Of a DNA stretch of 64,000 nucleotides, positions 52,581-61,468 are shown piece after piece. This stretch comes from JACMNW01 sp031406155 (GTDB lineage Bacteria; Pseudomonadota; Alphaproteobacteria; Rhodobacterales; Rhodobacteraceae), in assembly GCA_031406155.1 (NCBI GenBank), contig JANOGW010000006.1:1-64000 (forward strand), in the 5' to 3' direction. Numbering within the stretch: position 1 is the stretch's first letter; each line of letters begins with the position of its first letter. Both the position numbers and the translations under genes were made by a program. A model generated the notes under the pieces. That model was not told the origin of the DNA. It made no database searches and worked only from the letters and a program-made list of their open reading frames with translations.

Positions 52581-53443
52581 TGAAAACCGAAAATCAAAAA
52601 GGCTGGTTCTTTGTGCTGCCGGTCTTGGTGTTGGTGGCGTTTAACGCGTTGATCCCGATGATGACGGTGGTCAACTATTCCGTGCAGGAAACCTTTGGCG
52701 ATAACGTATTTTTCTGGGAAGGCCTTGGTTGGTTTGAACAATTGCTGCGGTCAGAGCGGTTTCATGCCTCGCTGGGTCGGCAGTTTCTGTTTACCGGGAT
52801 TATTCTGCTGATCCAGATACCGCTGGGTGTGGTGATCGCCCTGTCGATGCCGCGTTCGGGGTTTTGGGTGCCGGTCTGCCTTGTGCTGATGGCGCTGCCA
52901 ATGCTGATCCCGTGGAATGTGGTGGGGGCGATGTGGAACATCTTCACGCTGCCCGACATTGGGTTGGTGGGTTATTTCCTGAACCATACGCTGGGTATCA
53001 CCTATGACATGACGCAAGATCCGCTGGCGGCTTGGATCACCATTATTGTGATGGATGTCTGGCATTGGACGTCGCTGGTGGTGCTGTTGGCCTATGCCGG
53101 GTTGGTGTCGATCCCGGATGCGTATTATCAGGCGGCGCGGATTGATGGGGCGTCCAGCTGGTCTGTGTTCCGGTTCATTCAGCTGCCGAAAATGAAGCGG
53201 GTGCTGACAATTGCTATCCTGCTGCGGTTCATGGACAGCTTTAACATCTACACGGAACCCTTTGTTTTGACGGGCGGCGGACCGGGGAATTCGACTACGC
53301 TGCTGTCGATTGATCTGGTGAAAATCGCGCTTGGGCAGTTTGATCTGGGGCCGGCGGCGGCGATGTCGCTGATCTACTTTGCAATCACGCTGTTGGTGTC
53401 TTGGCTGTTTTATACGCTGATGACGCGTAACGATGCACAATAG
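52577..53443 (+). CDS. glpP: Glycerol ABC transporter permease GlpP
   Basis: 288 residues, six hydrophobic helices, MalF-type. Tandem ATGs at 52577 and 52580; the first overlaps the glpT stop by 4 bp and has AAAGG upstream. The EAA loop is DAYYQAARIDGASSWSVFRF, and the end is FYTLMTRNDAQ. It forms the channel with GlpQ. Confidence 0.86.
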   Translation: MMKTENQKGWFFVLPVLVLVAFNALIPMMTVVNYSVQETFGDNVFFWEGLGWFEQLLRSERFHASLGRQFLFTGIILLIQIPLGVVIALSMPRSGFWVPVCLVLMALPMLIPWNVVGAMWNIFTLPDIGLVGYFLNHTLGITYDMTQDPLAAWITIIVMDVWHWTSLVVLLAYAGLVSIPDAYYQAARIDGASSWSVFRFIQLPKMKRVLTIAILLRFMDSFNIYTEPFVLTGGGPGNSTTLLSIDLVKIALGQFDLGPAAAMSLIYFAITLLVSWLFYTLMTRNDAQ

Positions 53444-53453
53444 GACGGGCAAG

Positions 53454-54251
53454 ATGCGTAAACGGTCCCTGATACCTATCATCTACATCTTGTTCCTGAT
53501 GCTGCCGATTTATTGGCTGGTCGCGATGAGCTTCAAGACCACGAATGAGATTTTATCGGGCTTTTCGCTGTTCCCGCAGACGTGGACGCTGGAAAACTAC
53601 CGGGTGATCTTCACCGATCCGACGTGGTATTGGGGCTACATCAACTCGATCATCTATGTGTCGTTGAACACGGTGATTTCGGTGCTGGTGGCGCTGCCGG
53701 CGGCCTATGCGTTCTCGCGTTATCGGTTCTTGGGCGACAAGCAGTTGTTTTTCTGGCTGCTGACCAACCGGATGGCCCCGGCGGCGGTGTTCGCCTTGCC
53801 GTTCTTTCAGCTGTATTCGGCGGTCGGGCTGTTTGACACCCACATCGCCGTAGCGCTTGCGCATTGCCTGTTCAACATCCCGCTGGCGGTGTGGATTTTG
53901 GAGGGCTTCATGGGCGGCGTGCCAAAGGAACTGGACGAGACGGCGTTCGTTGACGGGTATTCCTTCCCACGGTTTTTTGGCACGATTTTTCTGCCAAACA
54001 TCAGTGCGGGTGTTGGTGTGGCGGCGTTCTTCTGCTTTATGTTTTCCTGGGTGGAATTGCTGCTGGCCAAGACCCTGACGGCGGTCGAGGCGAAACCAAT
54101 CGCTGCCACGATGACCAAAACCGCATCGAGTGCGGGGTATGAACTGGGGCTGCTTGCGGCGGCAGGGACGCTGACGATCATCCCGGGTGCCATCGTGATC
54201 TGGTTTGTGCGCAACTACATTGCCAAGGGCTTCGCCCTGGGGAGGGTTTGA
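53454..54251 (+). CDS. glpQ: Glycerol ABC transporter permease GlpQ
   Basis: 265 residues from ATG 53454 (AGGACGGG upstream). MalG-type permease with six helices; the EAA loop is KELDETAFVDGYSFPRFFGT. Second half of the channel with GlpP. Its stop overlaps the following small gene by one base. Confidence 0.86.
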   Translation: MRKRSLIPIIYILFLMLPIYWLVAMSFKTTNEILSGFSLFPQTWTLENYRVIFTDPTWYWGYINSIIYVSLNTVISVLVALPAAYAFSRYRFLGDKQLFFWLLTNRMAPAAVFALPFFQLYSAVGLFDTHIAVALAHCLFNIPLAVWILEGFMGGVPKELDETAFVDGYSFPRFFGTIFLPNISAGVGVAAFFCFMFSWVELLLAKTLTAVEAKPIAATMTKTASSAGYELGLLAAAGTLTIIPGAIVIWFVRNYIAKGFALGRV

Positions 54252-54535
54252 TGTTTTCGCTGGGATGGATGGCTTGGACCTGGCCGACAGCGCTGGTTTT
54301 CATCGGCATATTCGCGGCGATGGGCGTGCTGACGTGGATGGAAATTCGCAATCCGGGCGGTGACGAACGCAAAGGTGTGTTGGGGTTGGTGACCACGCGC
54401 GGTGATCGGCTGTTCATAGCACTTTTGGGGTCTGTCTACATTTTTCTGGCATGGCTGGGCTTTGTCGGAATGCCGCTTTGGGTGCCGCTTGGACTGGCAT
54501 TGGCATGGGGGACTTTCAGTTTTTGGAAGGTGTAA
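54251..54535 (+). CDS. glpU: Small DUF2160 membrane protein (GlpU-like)
   Basis: 94 residues with two to three hydrophobic helices (LGWMAWTWPTALVFIGIFAA and LFIALLGSVYIFLAWLGFVG) joined by a charged loop with MEIRNPGGDERKGVLG. It belongs to DUF2160, found in rhizobial glycerol operons as GlpU, of unknown role. Its presence is one of the best signs that this importer is glycerol-type. Confidence 0.83.
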   Translation: MFSLGWMAWTWPTALVFIGIFAAMGVLTWMEIRNPGGDERKGVLGLVTTRGDRLFIALLGSVYIFLAWLGFVGMPLWVPLGLALAWGTFSFWKV

Positions 54536-54618
54536 CGTTGGCTGCCTGGAAAGCTTTGCGCTTGGGGCAATTCCGGCTAGAACGAGGGCATAAAAAGTAG
54601 ACTGGATCGGCAAGGTTG

Positions 54619-55008
54619 ATGCGTCAGAAATACAAGTTCCTTACCGAGGTTGAACTCGAATTCATGACCAAGCTATGGGAGCTGGGTATGGGGTCGGTGC
54701 GCGACGTCTTGGATGCCCTAAGCCCGGATCGCGGGCTTGCCTATACATCCGGTGCAACGATCATGCGGATACTTGAACAAAAAGAATTTGTGAGCAGCAC
54801 AAAGCAGGGTAAGACGTTTATTTACCATCCCGTCCTGACCAAAGACACCTATCAGACCCGATCTATCCAGAACCTTTCGGAAAAGCTGTTCGACAACACG
54901 CCGGCCTCGCTTGTGGCGCGCCTTGTCGATGACAGCGACTTGTCACCGCAGGCGCTGGATGAGATTCGCGCGCTTATTGATAAGAGGCTCAGAGATGATA
55001 ACAGCTAG
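54619..55008 (+). CDS. BlaI/MecI/CopY-family repressor
   Basis: 129 residues from ATG 54619. Winged helix: LTEVELEFMTKLWELGMGSV, SGATIMRILEQKEFVSSTKQ, KTFIYHPVLTKDTYQTRSIQ, followed by a dimerisation tail. Proteolysis of such repressors by a partner M56 peptidase lifts repression. The peptidase gene follows with a 14-bp overlap. No TACA/TGTA operator was seen in the 83 bp upstream. Confidence 0.87.
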   Translation: MRQKYKFLTEVELEFMTKLWELGMGSVRDVLDALSPDRGLAYTSGATIMRILEQKEFVSSTKQGKTFIYHPVLTKDTYQTRSIQNLSEKLFDNTPASLVARLVDDSDLSPQALDEIRALIDKRLRDDNS

Positions 55009-56143
55009 CACTCTTTTCGACGCCTATCTGGATGTGAACGCGCTGTTAGTGCTGGCGTGTGCGGCCTGTTTTGCTATCGGTTTCGCCCTGCGTCTTGCCG
55101 GCCTTGGCCATACAGTTGGTGCGCAATTACGGGTGATGCGGACGACGTTTCTGGCGGTGGTGATCAGCCCGGTGTTTGCGTTGGCGCTGATGGCGGTGGT
55201 GCAGGGCGGCTATGTTAAGCCTGACGCGGTGCCGAACCTTTCGGATTTCATCGTAGCGCAATACCTGCAAGGCAAGTTTGAGATGAACCCTTCGGCGCTG
55301 GAGAACCTGCTGAGCATCCGGTCGCAGACGGTCTCCACGTTCTTTGCAAGCCACAGTACGATTGGCTTTCCAGTGATTGCGTTGCTCCTGTTAGGGGTGG
55401 GCGTCTTTGTATTCCGCTTGGTTCTGTCGATCCTGCGGCTGCGGCGGATGATTGGTGACAGCTATGCGTGGCGGCGATTTGGGTCGCTGCATCTGCGGCT
55501 GTCGGATGACATTTCGGTGCCGTTTTCAACCCGCAGTTGGCGCAAGCGCTTTGTCGTGCTGCCGTCGGCAATGCTGACGCGCAGCGCCGATCTGCGCATT
55601 GCCCTGGCACATGAGATACAGCACCTGCGCCAGAATGATGTCAGCTGGGAGATTTTTCTGGAGGCGCTGCGCCCTCTGTTTTTCTGGAACCCCGCGTTCT
55701 ATCTGTGGAAGCGCCGGGTCGAGCAGCTGCGCGAATTGTCCTGCGACCGGCAGGTGATGATGCGGCGCGGCTATAAGGTCGCCGAATACTGCGACTGCCT
55801 GATCAATGTCTGTCACTACAGCCTGCGGCCGCGGCGGATGTTTGCGATTGATGCGCCTGTCGTGGCGCTGGTGCGGACCGAGAACCGGTTCTTTGCGCAG
55901 CGGTCGGCCAAATTGTTGAAAAATCGGCTGATGTCATTGATCGATGGCAAAGCGGAACGCAGCCCTACGGTGGTGTTTATCGCTCTTGCCCTGCCGATGC
56001 TGGCGCTGACGGTCGCGGCATCATTGGCCATTCAGAAGCCGGGCGATTGGAGCCAGGATCGGTTGATGCTGTCGACCATTGTTAATCTGGAGCGAATTCA
56101 TGCAATGAACTCAGCGCCAAGCTTTGGTAAACCGGACTATTGA
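54995..56143 (+). CDS. M56-family membrane metallopeptidase (BlaR1-like, without sensor domain)
   Basis: 382 residues from ATG 54995 (AGAGG upstream). Hydrophobic helices occur near residues 13-35, 45-70 and 125-145 and near the C-terminus. The zinc site is H206-E-I-Q-H210 in ALAHEIQHLRQ, with the following conserved ELSCDRQVM. It probably cleaves the BlaI-type repressor. Unlike staphylococcal BlaR1 it has no penicillin-binding sensor domain, and no beta-lactamase gene is adjacent, so the signal and target are unknown. Confidence 0.85.
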   Translation: MITASTLFDAYLDVNALLVLACAACFAIGFALRLAGLGHTVGAQLRVMRTTFLAVVISPVFALALMAVVQGGYVKPDAVPNLSDFIVAQYLQGKFEMNPSALENLLSIRSQTVSTFFASHSTIGFPVIALLLLGVGVFVFRLVLSILRLRRMIGDSYAWRRFGSLHLRLSDDISVPFSTRSWRKRFVVLPSAMLTRSADLRIALAHEIQHLRQNDVSWEIFLEALRPLFFWNPAFYLWKRRVEQLRELSCDRQVMMRRGYKVAEYCDCLINVCHYSLRPRRMFAIDAPVVALVRTENRFFAQRSAKLLKNRLMSLIDGKAERSPTVVFIALALPMLALTVAASLAIQKPGDWSQDRLMLSTIVNLERIHAMNSAPSFGKPDY

Positions 56144-56146
56144 TAT

Positions 56147-56230
56147 TCGAACAAGTTCTTTGAGTAGTTGGCGTGTTTCATGCAATTTTGTCCACAGGAC
56201 TTGTATTTATCGAACAATTTATGTGAGTAG
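56147..56230 (+). repeat. Imperfect 21-bp direct repeat pair
   Basis: Units at 56147-56167 and 56210-56230 share TCGAACAA and TGAGTAG ends (18 of 21 positions), 63 bp apart, in the 126-bp gap after the M56 gene. Possibly protein-binding sites or chance; little more can be said. Confidence 0.35.
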
Positions 56231-56269
56231 CCCCTGAATTTCCTGTGCTGATCGCCTGGAATCCGCTCA

Positions 56270-57085
56270 TTATTCCGGCCAACCGTCAATCGCAGCTATG
56301 GCTTCCTCTGCGGTTTCAACAAACGTGAATAGGTCAAGATCGCTTGGTGAAATTGTGCCCACCTCGGCGAGTGCTTGCCAGTTGATCATGCGTTCCCAGA
56401 AGGCGCGGCCAAACAGCAGAAATGGCACGCGTTTCATGCGGCCGGTCTGGATCAGGGTCAGGGCTTCGAACATCTCGTCCATTGTGCCAAATCCACCTGG
56501 AAAGACGCATATAGCCTTTGCCCGCATCAGGAAGTGCATCTTGCGGATAGCGAAATAGTGGAAGTTGAAACACAGGTTCGGGGTGACGTAAGGGTTTGGC
56601 GCTTGTTCGTGTGGCAGTACGATATTCAGGCCAACCGAAATGCCGTCAGCATCGGCGGCACCCCGATTGCCAGCCTCCATCACACCTGGGCCGCCGCCGG
56701 TCATGATCACATCTTCGCCACCGCCTTTTTTGAGCGACCGCAGGGTCATCAGGTGGGCAAAGCGGCGGGCCTCGGCGTAGAAATGCGAAAGATCGGCGAT
56801 GGCCGGGGATTTGGTGGGCTGATTTTGTGCAGGCTCGCGGATACGCGCACCACCAAACATCACGATGGTTGACAGGATACCGCGTTCATCCAGAACCATC
56901 TGCGGCTTTAGCAGTTCCAGTTGCAGGCGAACCGGACGCAGTTCCTCGCGGCACATGAATTCGTCGTCGACGAAGGCCAGCCGATACGACGGTGCGCGGG
57001 TTTGCGGGGTGTCCGGGATTTCGCGCGCGGTTTCGGCGTCCTGCTGGCTGTCGCGAAACGGGTGGGTGCGGGGTTCGTCTTTCAT
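56270..57085 (-). CDS. LOG-family protein (TIGR00730), possible nucleotide 5'-monophosphate phosphoribohydrolase
   Basis: 271 residues from ATG 57085; another ATG lies at 57094 but is adjacent to the AGG. The Rossmann-like fold has the signature PGGFGTMDEMFEALTLIQTG and IMTGGGPGVMEAGNRGAADA. Members release adenine or cytokinin from ribose monophosphates, or act on other nucleotide monophosphates. It is convergent with the M56 gene and divergent from dapD. The N-terminal 70 residues are an extension of uncertain role. Confidence 0.82.
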   Translation of the reverse strand: MKDEPRTHPFRDSQQDAETAREIPDTPQTRAPSYRLAFVDDEFMCREELRPVRLQLELLKPQMVLDERGILSTIVMFGGARIREPAQNQPTKSPAIADLSHFYAEARRFAHLMTLRSLKKGGGEDVIMTGGGPGVMEAGNRGAADADGISVGLNIVLPHEQAPNPYVTPNLCFNFHYFAIRKMHFLMRAKAICVFPGGFGTMDEMFEALTLIQTGRMKRVPFLLFGRAFWERMINWQALAEVGTISPSDLDLFTFVETAEEAIAAIDGWPE

Positions 57086-57172
57086 ATAGGGCATCCTGAG
57101 GCGGGAATTGCGTGGGCTTAGGCGAGGGTCTATAGGCTGGGGCAGAGCATGACTACAGCAAAGGAAAGCCAG

Positions 57173-58000
57173 ATGTCCGACGCCGCACTTGAAGCCGCCA
57201 TCGACGCTGCATGGGAAACCCGCGATACGATTACCCCCGCCACCAAGGGCACAACGCGAAACGCGATCGAGGCGACGCTGAACGCGCTGGATACTGGGGC
57301 GTTGCGCGTGGCAGAGCGGTCAGCTGGCGGTGAGTGGGTGGTCAAGCAGTGGGCGAAAAAGGCAGTGCTGCTGGGGTTCCGGCTGCGCGACATGGAGGCG
57401 CAATCAGGCGGCGCGCAGGGCGGTGGCTGGTGGGACAAGGTTGACAGCAAGTTCAAGGGCTGGGGCGACAATCAGTGGCGGGCGGCCGGATTTCGTGCGG
57501 TGCATGGCTGCGTGGTGCGGCATTCGGCGTTTATCGGCAAGGGCGTAGTTTTGATGCCGTCCTTTGTGAACCTTGGTGCGTTTGTGGATGAGGGGACCAT
57601 GGTCGATACTTGGGCCACGGTCGGATCTTGTGCGCAGATCGGGAAAAACGTGCATCTTTCCGGTGGGGTCGGGATTGGCGGGGTTTTGGAGCCGATGCAG
57701 GCGGGGCCGACGATCATCGAGGACAACTGTTTTATCGGGGCGCGGTCCGAGGTAGTTGAAGGCTGCATCGTGCGCGAAGGGTCGGTTCTGGGGATGGGGG
57801 TGTTCATCGGGAAATCGACGAAGATCGTTGATCGGGAAACCGGGGCAGTTTCTTATGGCGAGGTTCCGGCTGGATCGGTGGTGGTCGCGGGGTCGATGCC
57901 GTCGAAGAACGGGATCAATCTTTATTGCGCGGTGATCGTGAAAAAAGTGGACGCGCAGACAAGATCGAAGACGAGTATCAATGAGTTGTTGCGCGATTGA
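57173..58000 (+). CDS. dapD: 2,3,4,5-tetrahydropyridine-2,6-dicarboxylate N-succinyltransferase DapD
   Basis: 275 residues from ATG 57173 (AAAGGA 8 bp upstream; an ATG at 57149 is less likely). The N-terminal helical domain precedes a left-handed beta-helix of hexapeptide repeats (PSFVNLGAFVDEGTMVDTWA, VGSCAQIGKNVHLSGGVGIG), the usual DapD core. It adds succinate to tetrahydrodipicolinate in lysine and peptidoglycan synthesis. The gene stands alone here. Confidence 0.95.
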   Translation: MSDAALEAAIDAAWETRDTITPATKGTTRNAIEATLNALDTGALRVAERSAGGEWVVKQWAKKAVLLGFRLRDMEAQSGGAQGGGWWDKVDSKFKGWGDNQWRAAGFRAVHGCVVRHSAFIGKGVVLMPSFVNLGAFVDEGTMVDTWATVGSCAQIGKNVHLSGGVGIGGVLEPMQAGPTIIEDNCFIGARSEVVEGCIVREGSVLGMGVFIGKSTKIVDRETGAVSYGEVPAGSVVVAGSMPSKNGINLYCAVIVKKVDAQTRSKTSINELLRD

Positions 58001-58121
58001 CGTGAAGGATGCGTAGGGTTCGGCGGCAAACGTGTTGCAGGCGTTGGGGTGTGGCGGCGGGGTTCACAAGCCGTGCCACGTGTGTTTCGAAACCGGCTGA
58101 CGGCAGAAATGAGAATATTCA

Positions 58122-58562
58122 ATGTCTGACCTGATCAAGCCAAATATTGCATTGCGCGTTGTACTTGCGCTGGCCGGGTGCGAGATCATCTTCCTCGGCC
58201 TGAATGTCGCGCTGGGTGGGATTAACACGCTCGGCTGGCAGGGAGAGGCAAAGGCCTTTCTAGCTGTGACCGACGCTGGGGAATTTGCGATCAAGGACAA
58301 CCATGTGCGCTTTATCGGCGGGGTCTGGTTGTCGGTTGGGGTGTTGATGTTGGTCGCCAGCTACGCGTTTCATGCCATGAAAAGTATTCTGGTTGCACTG
58401 ACGGGGATGGTTTTTGTCGGCGGCTTGTTGCGGGTCAGTGCATTGGACAGCAGTCTTTTGTTCAGCGCGGCCATTGCGCCGTCGCTGTCGCTTGAGTTGT
58501 TCCTGTTTCCGTTGCTTGGCGTTTGGATTGCGCGTGCGGAGCGGCATTCCGAGCTGCTTTGA
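58122..58562 (+). CDS. DUF4345-type small membrane protein
   Basis: 146 residues with four hydrophobic helices (VLALAGCEIIFLGLNVALGG, WLSVGVLMLVASYAFHAM, LVALTGMVFVGGLLRVSAL, LELFLFPLLGVWIARA). This pattern and the FIGGVWLSVG motif match DUF4345. Function unknown. No strong Shine-Dalgarno is seen before ATG 58122. Confidence 0.7.
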   Translation: MSDLIKPNIALRVVLALAGCEIIFLGLNVALGGINTLGWQGEAKAFLAVTDAGEFAIKDNHVRFIGGVWLSVGVLMLVASYAFHAMKSILVALTGMVFVGGLLRVSALDSSLLFSAAIAPSLSLELFLFPLLGVWIARAERHSELL

Positions 58563-58775
58563 GTGCAGTGTTGGTGCGGATCACAGGGCCGATCTAACCC
58601 GCTCCGCACGGTTTTCAGGGTAGTGCTGCGAATGAGAATGGGAACAAATGCTCGGGCAGCACTTACAAACGCGCTACCGTGACACATTGAGCCAGATCAA
58701 TGCGAGTGCCAGTGCAAGCATCCATTGTAGTTCACGCACCAGATGTTTGTGGTGCTGTTTGAAGAGGACGTCATC

Positions 58776-58985
58776 ATGTTCACTACCAACGAAGGCAATT
58801 TTGACCGTATCTTGCGCGTTGTCGTCGGGGCCGCCCTGATCGTGTGGTTCTTTATGGATCAGGGCGTGGGCTTTTGGCACTATGCCAAACTGATCGGCAT
58901 TGTGCCGCTGTTAACGGGGCTTGTGGGGAGTTGCCCGGTTTACTCGGTGCTAGGTATCTCGACCTGCCCGTTGAAAGGGCCGTGA
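58776..58985 (+). CDS. DUF2892-type small inner-membrane protein
   Basis: 69 residues from ATG 58776 (GAAGAGGA upstream). Start NEGNFDRILRVVVGAALI and the GSCPVYSVLGIST end with a conserved Cys are typical of DUF2892 proteins, which resemble the membrane tail of YgaP rhodaneses. Two helices. Role unknown, possibly sulfur-related in homologues. Confidence 0.8.
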   Translation: MFTTNEGNFDRILRVVVGAALIVWFFMDQGVGFWHYAKLIGIVPLLTGLVGSCPVYSVLGISTCPLKGP

Positions 58986-59042
58986 CTGCGCAGGGTTTGC
59001 GATAGTACCTTGCCCGCGACAGCGGAAAGGCGATGGCGGGAC

Positions 59043-59336
59043 CTACCCGTCCCAGCCTTCGATGATGCTGAAGTCGGCGTCGCTGGCAGGGCGTCGCAGG
59101 ACGATGGCTGCCTGGTATCCGGGTGAATTGTAGCAGTCGGTCGCGGCTTTCAGGCTGGGAAATTCGACGACCACGGTGCGGGGCCGGATGCTGCCTTCGG
59201 TTACGGTTTGCGGTGCACCGCGAACGAGGAACCTGCCGCCGAATTGGCTAAGTGGGGCGGCGTTGGCTGCCCGGTAAGCATCATATGCTGCCGGGTCTTT
59301 GACGGTAACATGAACGATCCAGTAAGCTTTTGACAT
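59043..59336 (-). CDS. DUF1330-domain protein
   Basis: 97 residues with the ferredoxin-like dimeric fold of DUF1330: YWIVHVTVKDPAAYDAYRAA, GGRFLVRGAPQTVTEG, RTVVVEFPSLKAATDCYNSP. No enzymatic role is established. It is convergent with the DUF2892 gene. Confidence 0.84.
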   Translation of the reverse strand: MSKAYWIVHVTVKDPAAYDAYRAANAAPLSQFGGRFLVRGAPQTVTEGSIRPRTVVVEFPSLKAATDCYNSPGYQAAIVLRRPASDADFSIIEGWDG

Positions 59337-59627
59337 GGGTCACCTTTCTGTGGATTTTTTGCAGGTTGGCTGGTGCGGCCGAAGGTGTCGAGGGGGCGAT
59401 GCGGCCCTTCATGTTCGGGTGAGGTCAACGCAGACGGTGAGCTGCCGTTTGGTTTCTGTCCGAAAAGCAAGCTCGCGGTGCGTTTGGCTTGGGATTGGCT
59501 CATCTGGGGTTTTGTCGTTGCGCATTTGGAAACAGTATTCAGCCCAATCGATGGACCAGTGACGGACAATGGGTAGCATTACGATGTGTGATTTGATAGG
59601 TGACCCAACAGTTCAAGGGGGCGCGTG
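59337..59627. other. 291-bp gap upstream of fabG with no recognised feature
   Basis: This stretch must hold the fabG promoter and the DUF1330 leader, but no clear -35/-10 pair, repeat or RNA gene was identified by eye. An AAGGGG ribosome-binding site lies at its end before ATG 59628. Confidence 0.3.
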
Positions 59628-60365
59628 ATGTTTGATCTTTCGGGAAAATGTGCATTGGTGACCGGTGCATCGGGTGGCATTGGCGCAGAGGTGGCGCGGG
59701 TTCTGCATGCGGCAGGTGCGGCGGTGACGCTGAGCGGGACGCGACTGGAACCGCTTCACGCGTTGGCTGCGGAATTGGGTCCGCGTGCCTTTGTTGCGGC
59801 TTGCGATCTGTCCGACATGGCCTCGGTCGAGGCTTTGCCAAAACAGGCGGCCGAACTGATGGGGTCGGTGGACATTCTTGTCAACAACGCAGGCATCACA
59901 TGCGACGGTTTGATGATGCGGATGAGCGATGATGACTGGCTGGCCGTGATTGAGGTGAACCTCAATTCGACGTTCCGCCTGACCCGGTCGGTATTGCGCG
60001 GCATGATGAAAGCGCGGTGGGGGCGGATCGTGAACATCACATCTGTTGTCGCACAAGCCGGTAATCCGGGGCAGGCGAACTATGCGGCTACCAAAGCCGG
60101 GGTGGTGGGCATGTCGAAATCGCTGGCCCAAGAGGTTGGCAGCCGGGGCATCACGGTTAACTGCGTGGCGCCGGGGCTGGTGGCGACACCGATGACTGAC
60201 AAGCTGACCGACGAGCAGCGCGGCAAGATATTGGCAGGTGTACCGGTAGGTCGGATGGGAACACCGCATGAGATTGCGGCGGCGGTGCTGTATTTTGCGT
60301 CCGCGGAGGCGGCCTATGTGACGGGGGCCACGCTGAATATCAATGGCGGCGGCTATATGCTGTAG
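59628..60365 (+). CDS. fabG: 3-oxoacyl-[ACP] reductase FabG
   Basis: 245 residues from ATG 59628. SDR motifs: TGASGGIG, NNAGITCDGLMMRM, catalytic Ser in NITSVVAQAG, and YAATKAGVVGMSKSLAQEV with the Tyr-x3-Lys pair. It reduces 3-oxoacyl-ACP with NADPH in fatty acid elongation. It is followed by acpP and, after a broken gene, fabF, the usual fab order of this group. Confidence 0.94.
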   Translation: MFDLSGKCALVTGASGGIGAEVARVLHAAGAAVTLSGTRLEPLHALAAELGPRAFVAACDLSDMASVEALPKQAAELMGSVDILVNNAGITCDGLMMRMSDDDWLAVIEVNLNSTFRLTRSVLRGMMKARWGRIVNITSVVAQAGNPGQANYAATKAGVVGMSKSLAQEVGSRGITVNCVAPGLVATPMTDKLTDEQRGKILAGVPVGRMGTPHEIAAAVLYFASAEAAYVTGATLNINGGGYML

Positions 60366-60408
60366 GCGAAAGTTTGTCGGTATGCTGCGGGGCGGCATGG
60401 GAAAGCGT

Positions 60409-60437
60409 TTGCCAAGGGACAATGCTCTTGCTATAGG
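60409..60437 (+). promoter_or_regulatory. Predicted acpP promoter
   Basis: TTGCCA (60409-60414) and TATAGG (60432-60437) are separated by 17 bp and lie 114 bp upstream of acpP in a 185-bp gap after fabG. This suits a separate strong promoter for acyl carrier protein. Confidence 0.5.
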
Positions 60438-60550
60438 CGCGCTGACAACGCCCGGACCAAGTCTTGGTGGCCCGCAGAAACGCGGGAAAACCGCCCGAAT
60501 AGGGCAACAGGCAAAGAACGGGCATTGCCCGCAACCTATGAGGAATTGAT

Positions 60551-60784
60551 ATGAGCGACATCGCGGATCGCGTGAAGAAGATCGTTGTTGAGCATCTTGG
60601 CGTCGAGGGTGAAAAGGTGACGATCAACGCATCGTTCATCGACGACCTGGGTGCTGACAGCCTTGATACGGTTGAGCTGGTGATGGCGTTCGAAGAAGAA
60701 TTTGGTATCGAAATTCCCGATGACGCAGCCGAAACCATTCAGACCTTTGGCGATGCGGTGAAGTTCATCACGGAAGCTGCCTGA
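60551..60784 (+). CDS. acpP: Acyl carrier protein AcpP
   Basis: 77 acidic residues. The phosphopantetheine attachment site is Ser37 in DDLGADSLDTVELVMAFEEE. It carries growing acyl chains in fatty acid synthesis. GAGGAATTGAT precedes the ATG. A strong terminator follows 25 bp downstream. Confidence 0.97.
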   Translation: MSDIADRVKKIVVEHLGVEGEKVTINASFIDDLGADSLDTVELVMAFEEEFGIEIPDDAAETIQTFGDAVKFITEAA

Positions 60785-60809
60785 TCTTTCTGGACTTTTT
60801 GGTGCAATG

Positions 60810-60840
60810 CGGCACTCCCTCGGGGGTGCCGTTTTCCGTT
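60810..60840 (+). terminator. Rho-independent terminator after acpP
   Basis: CGGCACTCC and GGGGTGCCG form a stem of about nine pairs with a CTCG loop, followed at once by TTTTCCGTTT. Classic intrinsic terminator form, just after the acpP stop. Confidence 0.8.
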
Positions 60841-60852
60841 TGGGGGCTGGCA

Positions 60853-61375
60853 ATGGTACCGGAGATCAAGACGGAACGGCTGATCCTGCGCGCAATGGTC
60901 CGGGAGGATTTCACGGCATTCGCCGCAATCTGGGCGGAACCCAATGTGGTGCGTTATATCAGTGGCAAAGCGGTTTCCGAGGCCGAAAGCTAGGGGTCGT
61001 TTCTGCGCAATGCCGGCAGCTGGGTGATGATCGGCCACGGCCAATGGGGCATCTTTCTGAAGCCTGGTGGGCCGATGCTGGGGCACACCGGTTTTTTCAC
61101 CCCTAAACGGATGCTTGGACCGGATTTTGACACCATTCCCGAGGTCGGATGGGTGCTGAGTGCGCGCGCATGGCCAAGGCTATGGGTATGAGGCGACCAA
61201 GGCTGCACATCGGTGGTTTGATGCACAACCTTTTGGTGGGGCAAGCGGGGTGATGATCACGCCCGACCATGTGGTGTCTTTGGCCCTTGCCGAAAAGCTG
61301 GGTTACGCGCCCGTCCGGCAAGCCGAGTTGAAGGGCGAGACGGTTCAGTTGTTGGTGCGAAAGTGCGGCGTCTGA
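60853..61375 (+). pseudogene. GNAT-family N-acetyltransferase, broken by a nonsense codon and a frameshift
   Basis: Beginning at ATG 60853 (VPEIKTERLILRAMVREDF), the RimJ/RimL-like start runs into TAG at 60991-60993, where Trp (TGG) is expected. The same frame continues (GSFLRNAGSWVMIGHGQWGI) to about 61175, then the conserved RAHGQGYGYEATKA acetyl-CoA loop is found in another frame. This fits loss of two bases in the GCGCGC run near 61162-61169. It ends at 61375. Two independent lesions make sequencing error unlikely, though not impossible. It lies between acpP and fabF. Confidence 0.82.
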
Positions 61376-61468
61376 AGGCGCAAATCTGCTTCTTGGGGGG
61401 CGTTGAGTTGCGCCGGGCCGGGGGGCCGTGTATCTAGGCCTGCAAATAAGAAAATTCGGGAGGCGTGC

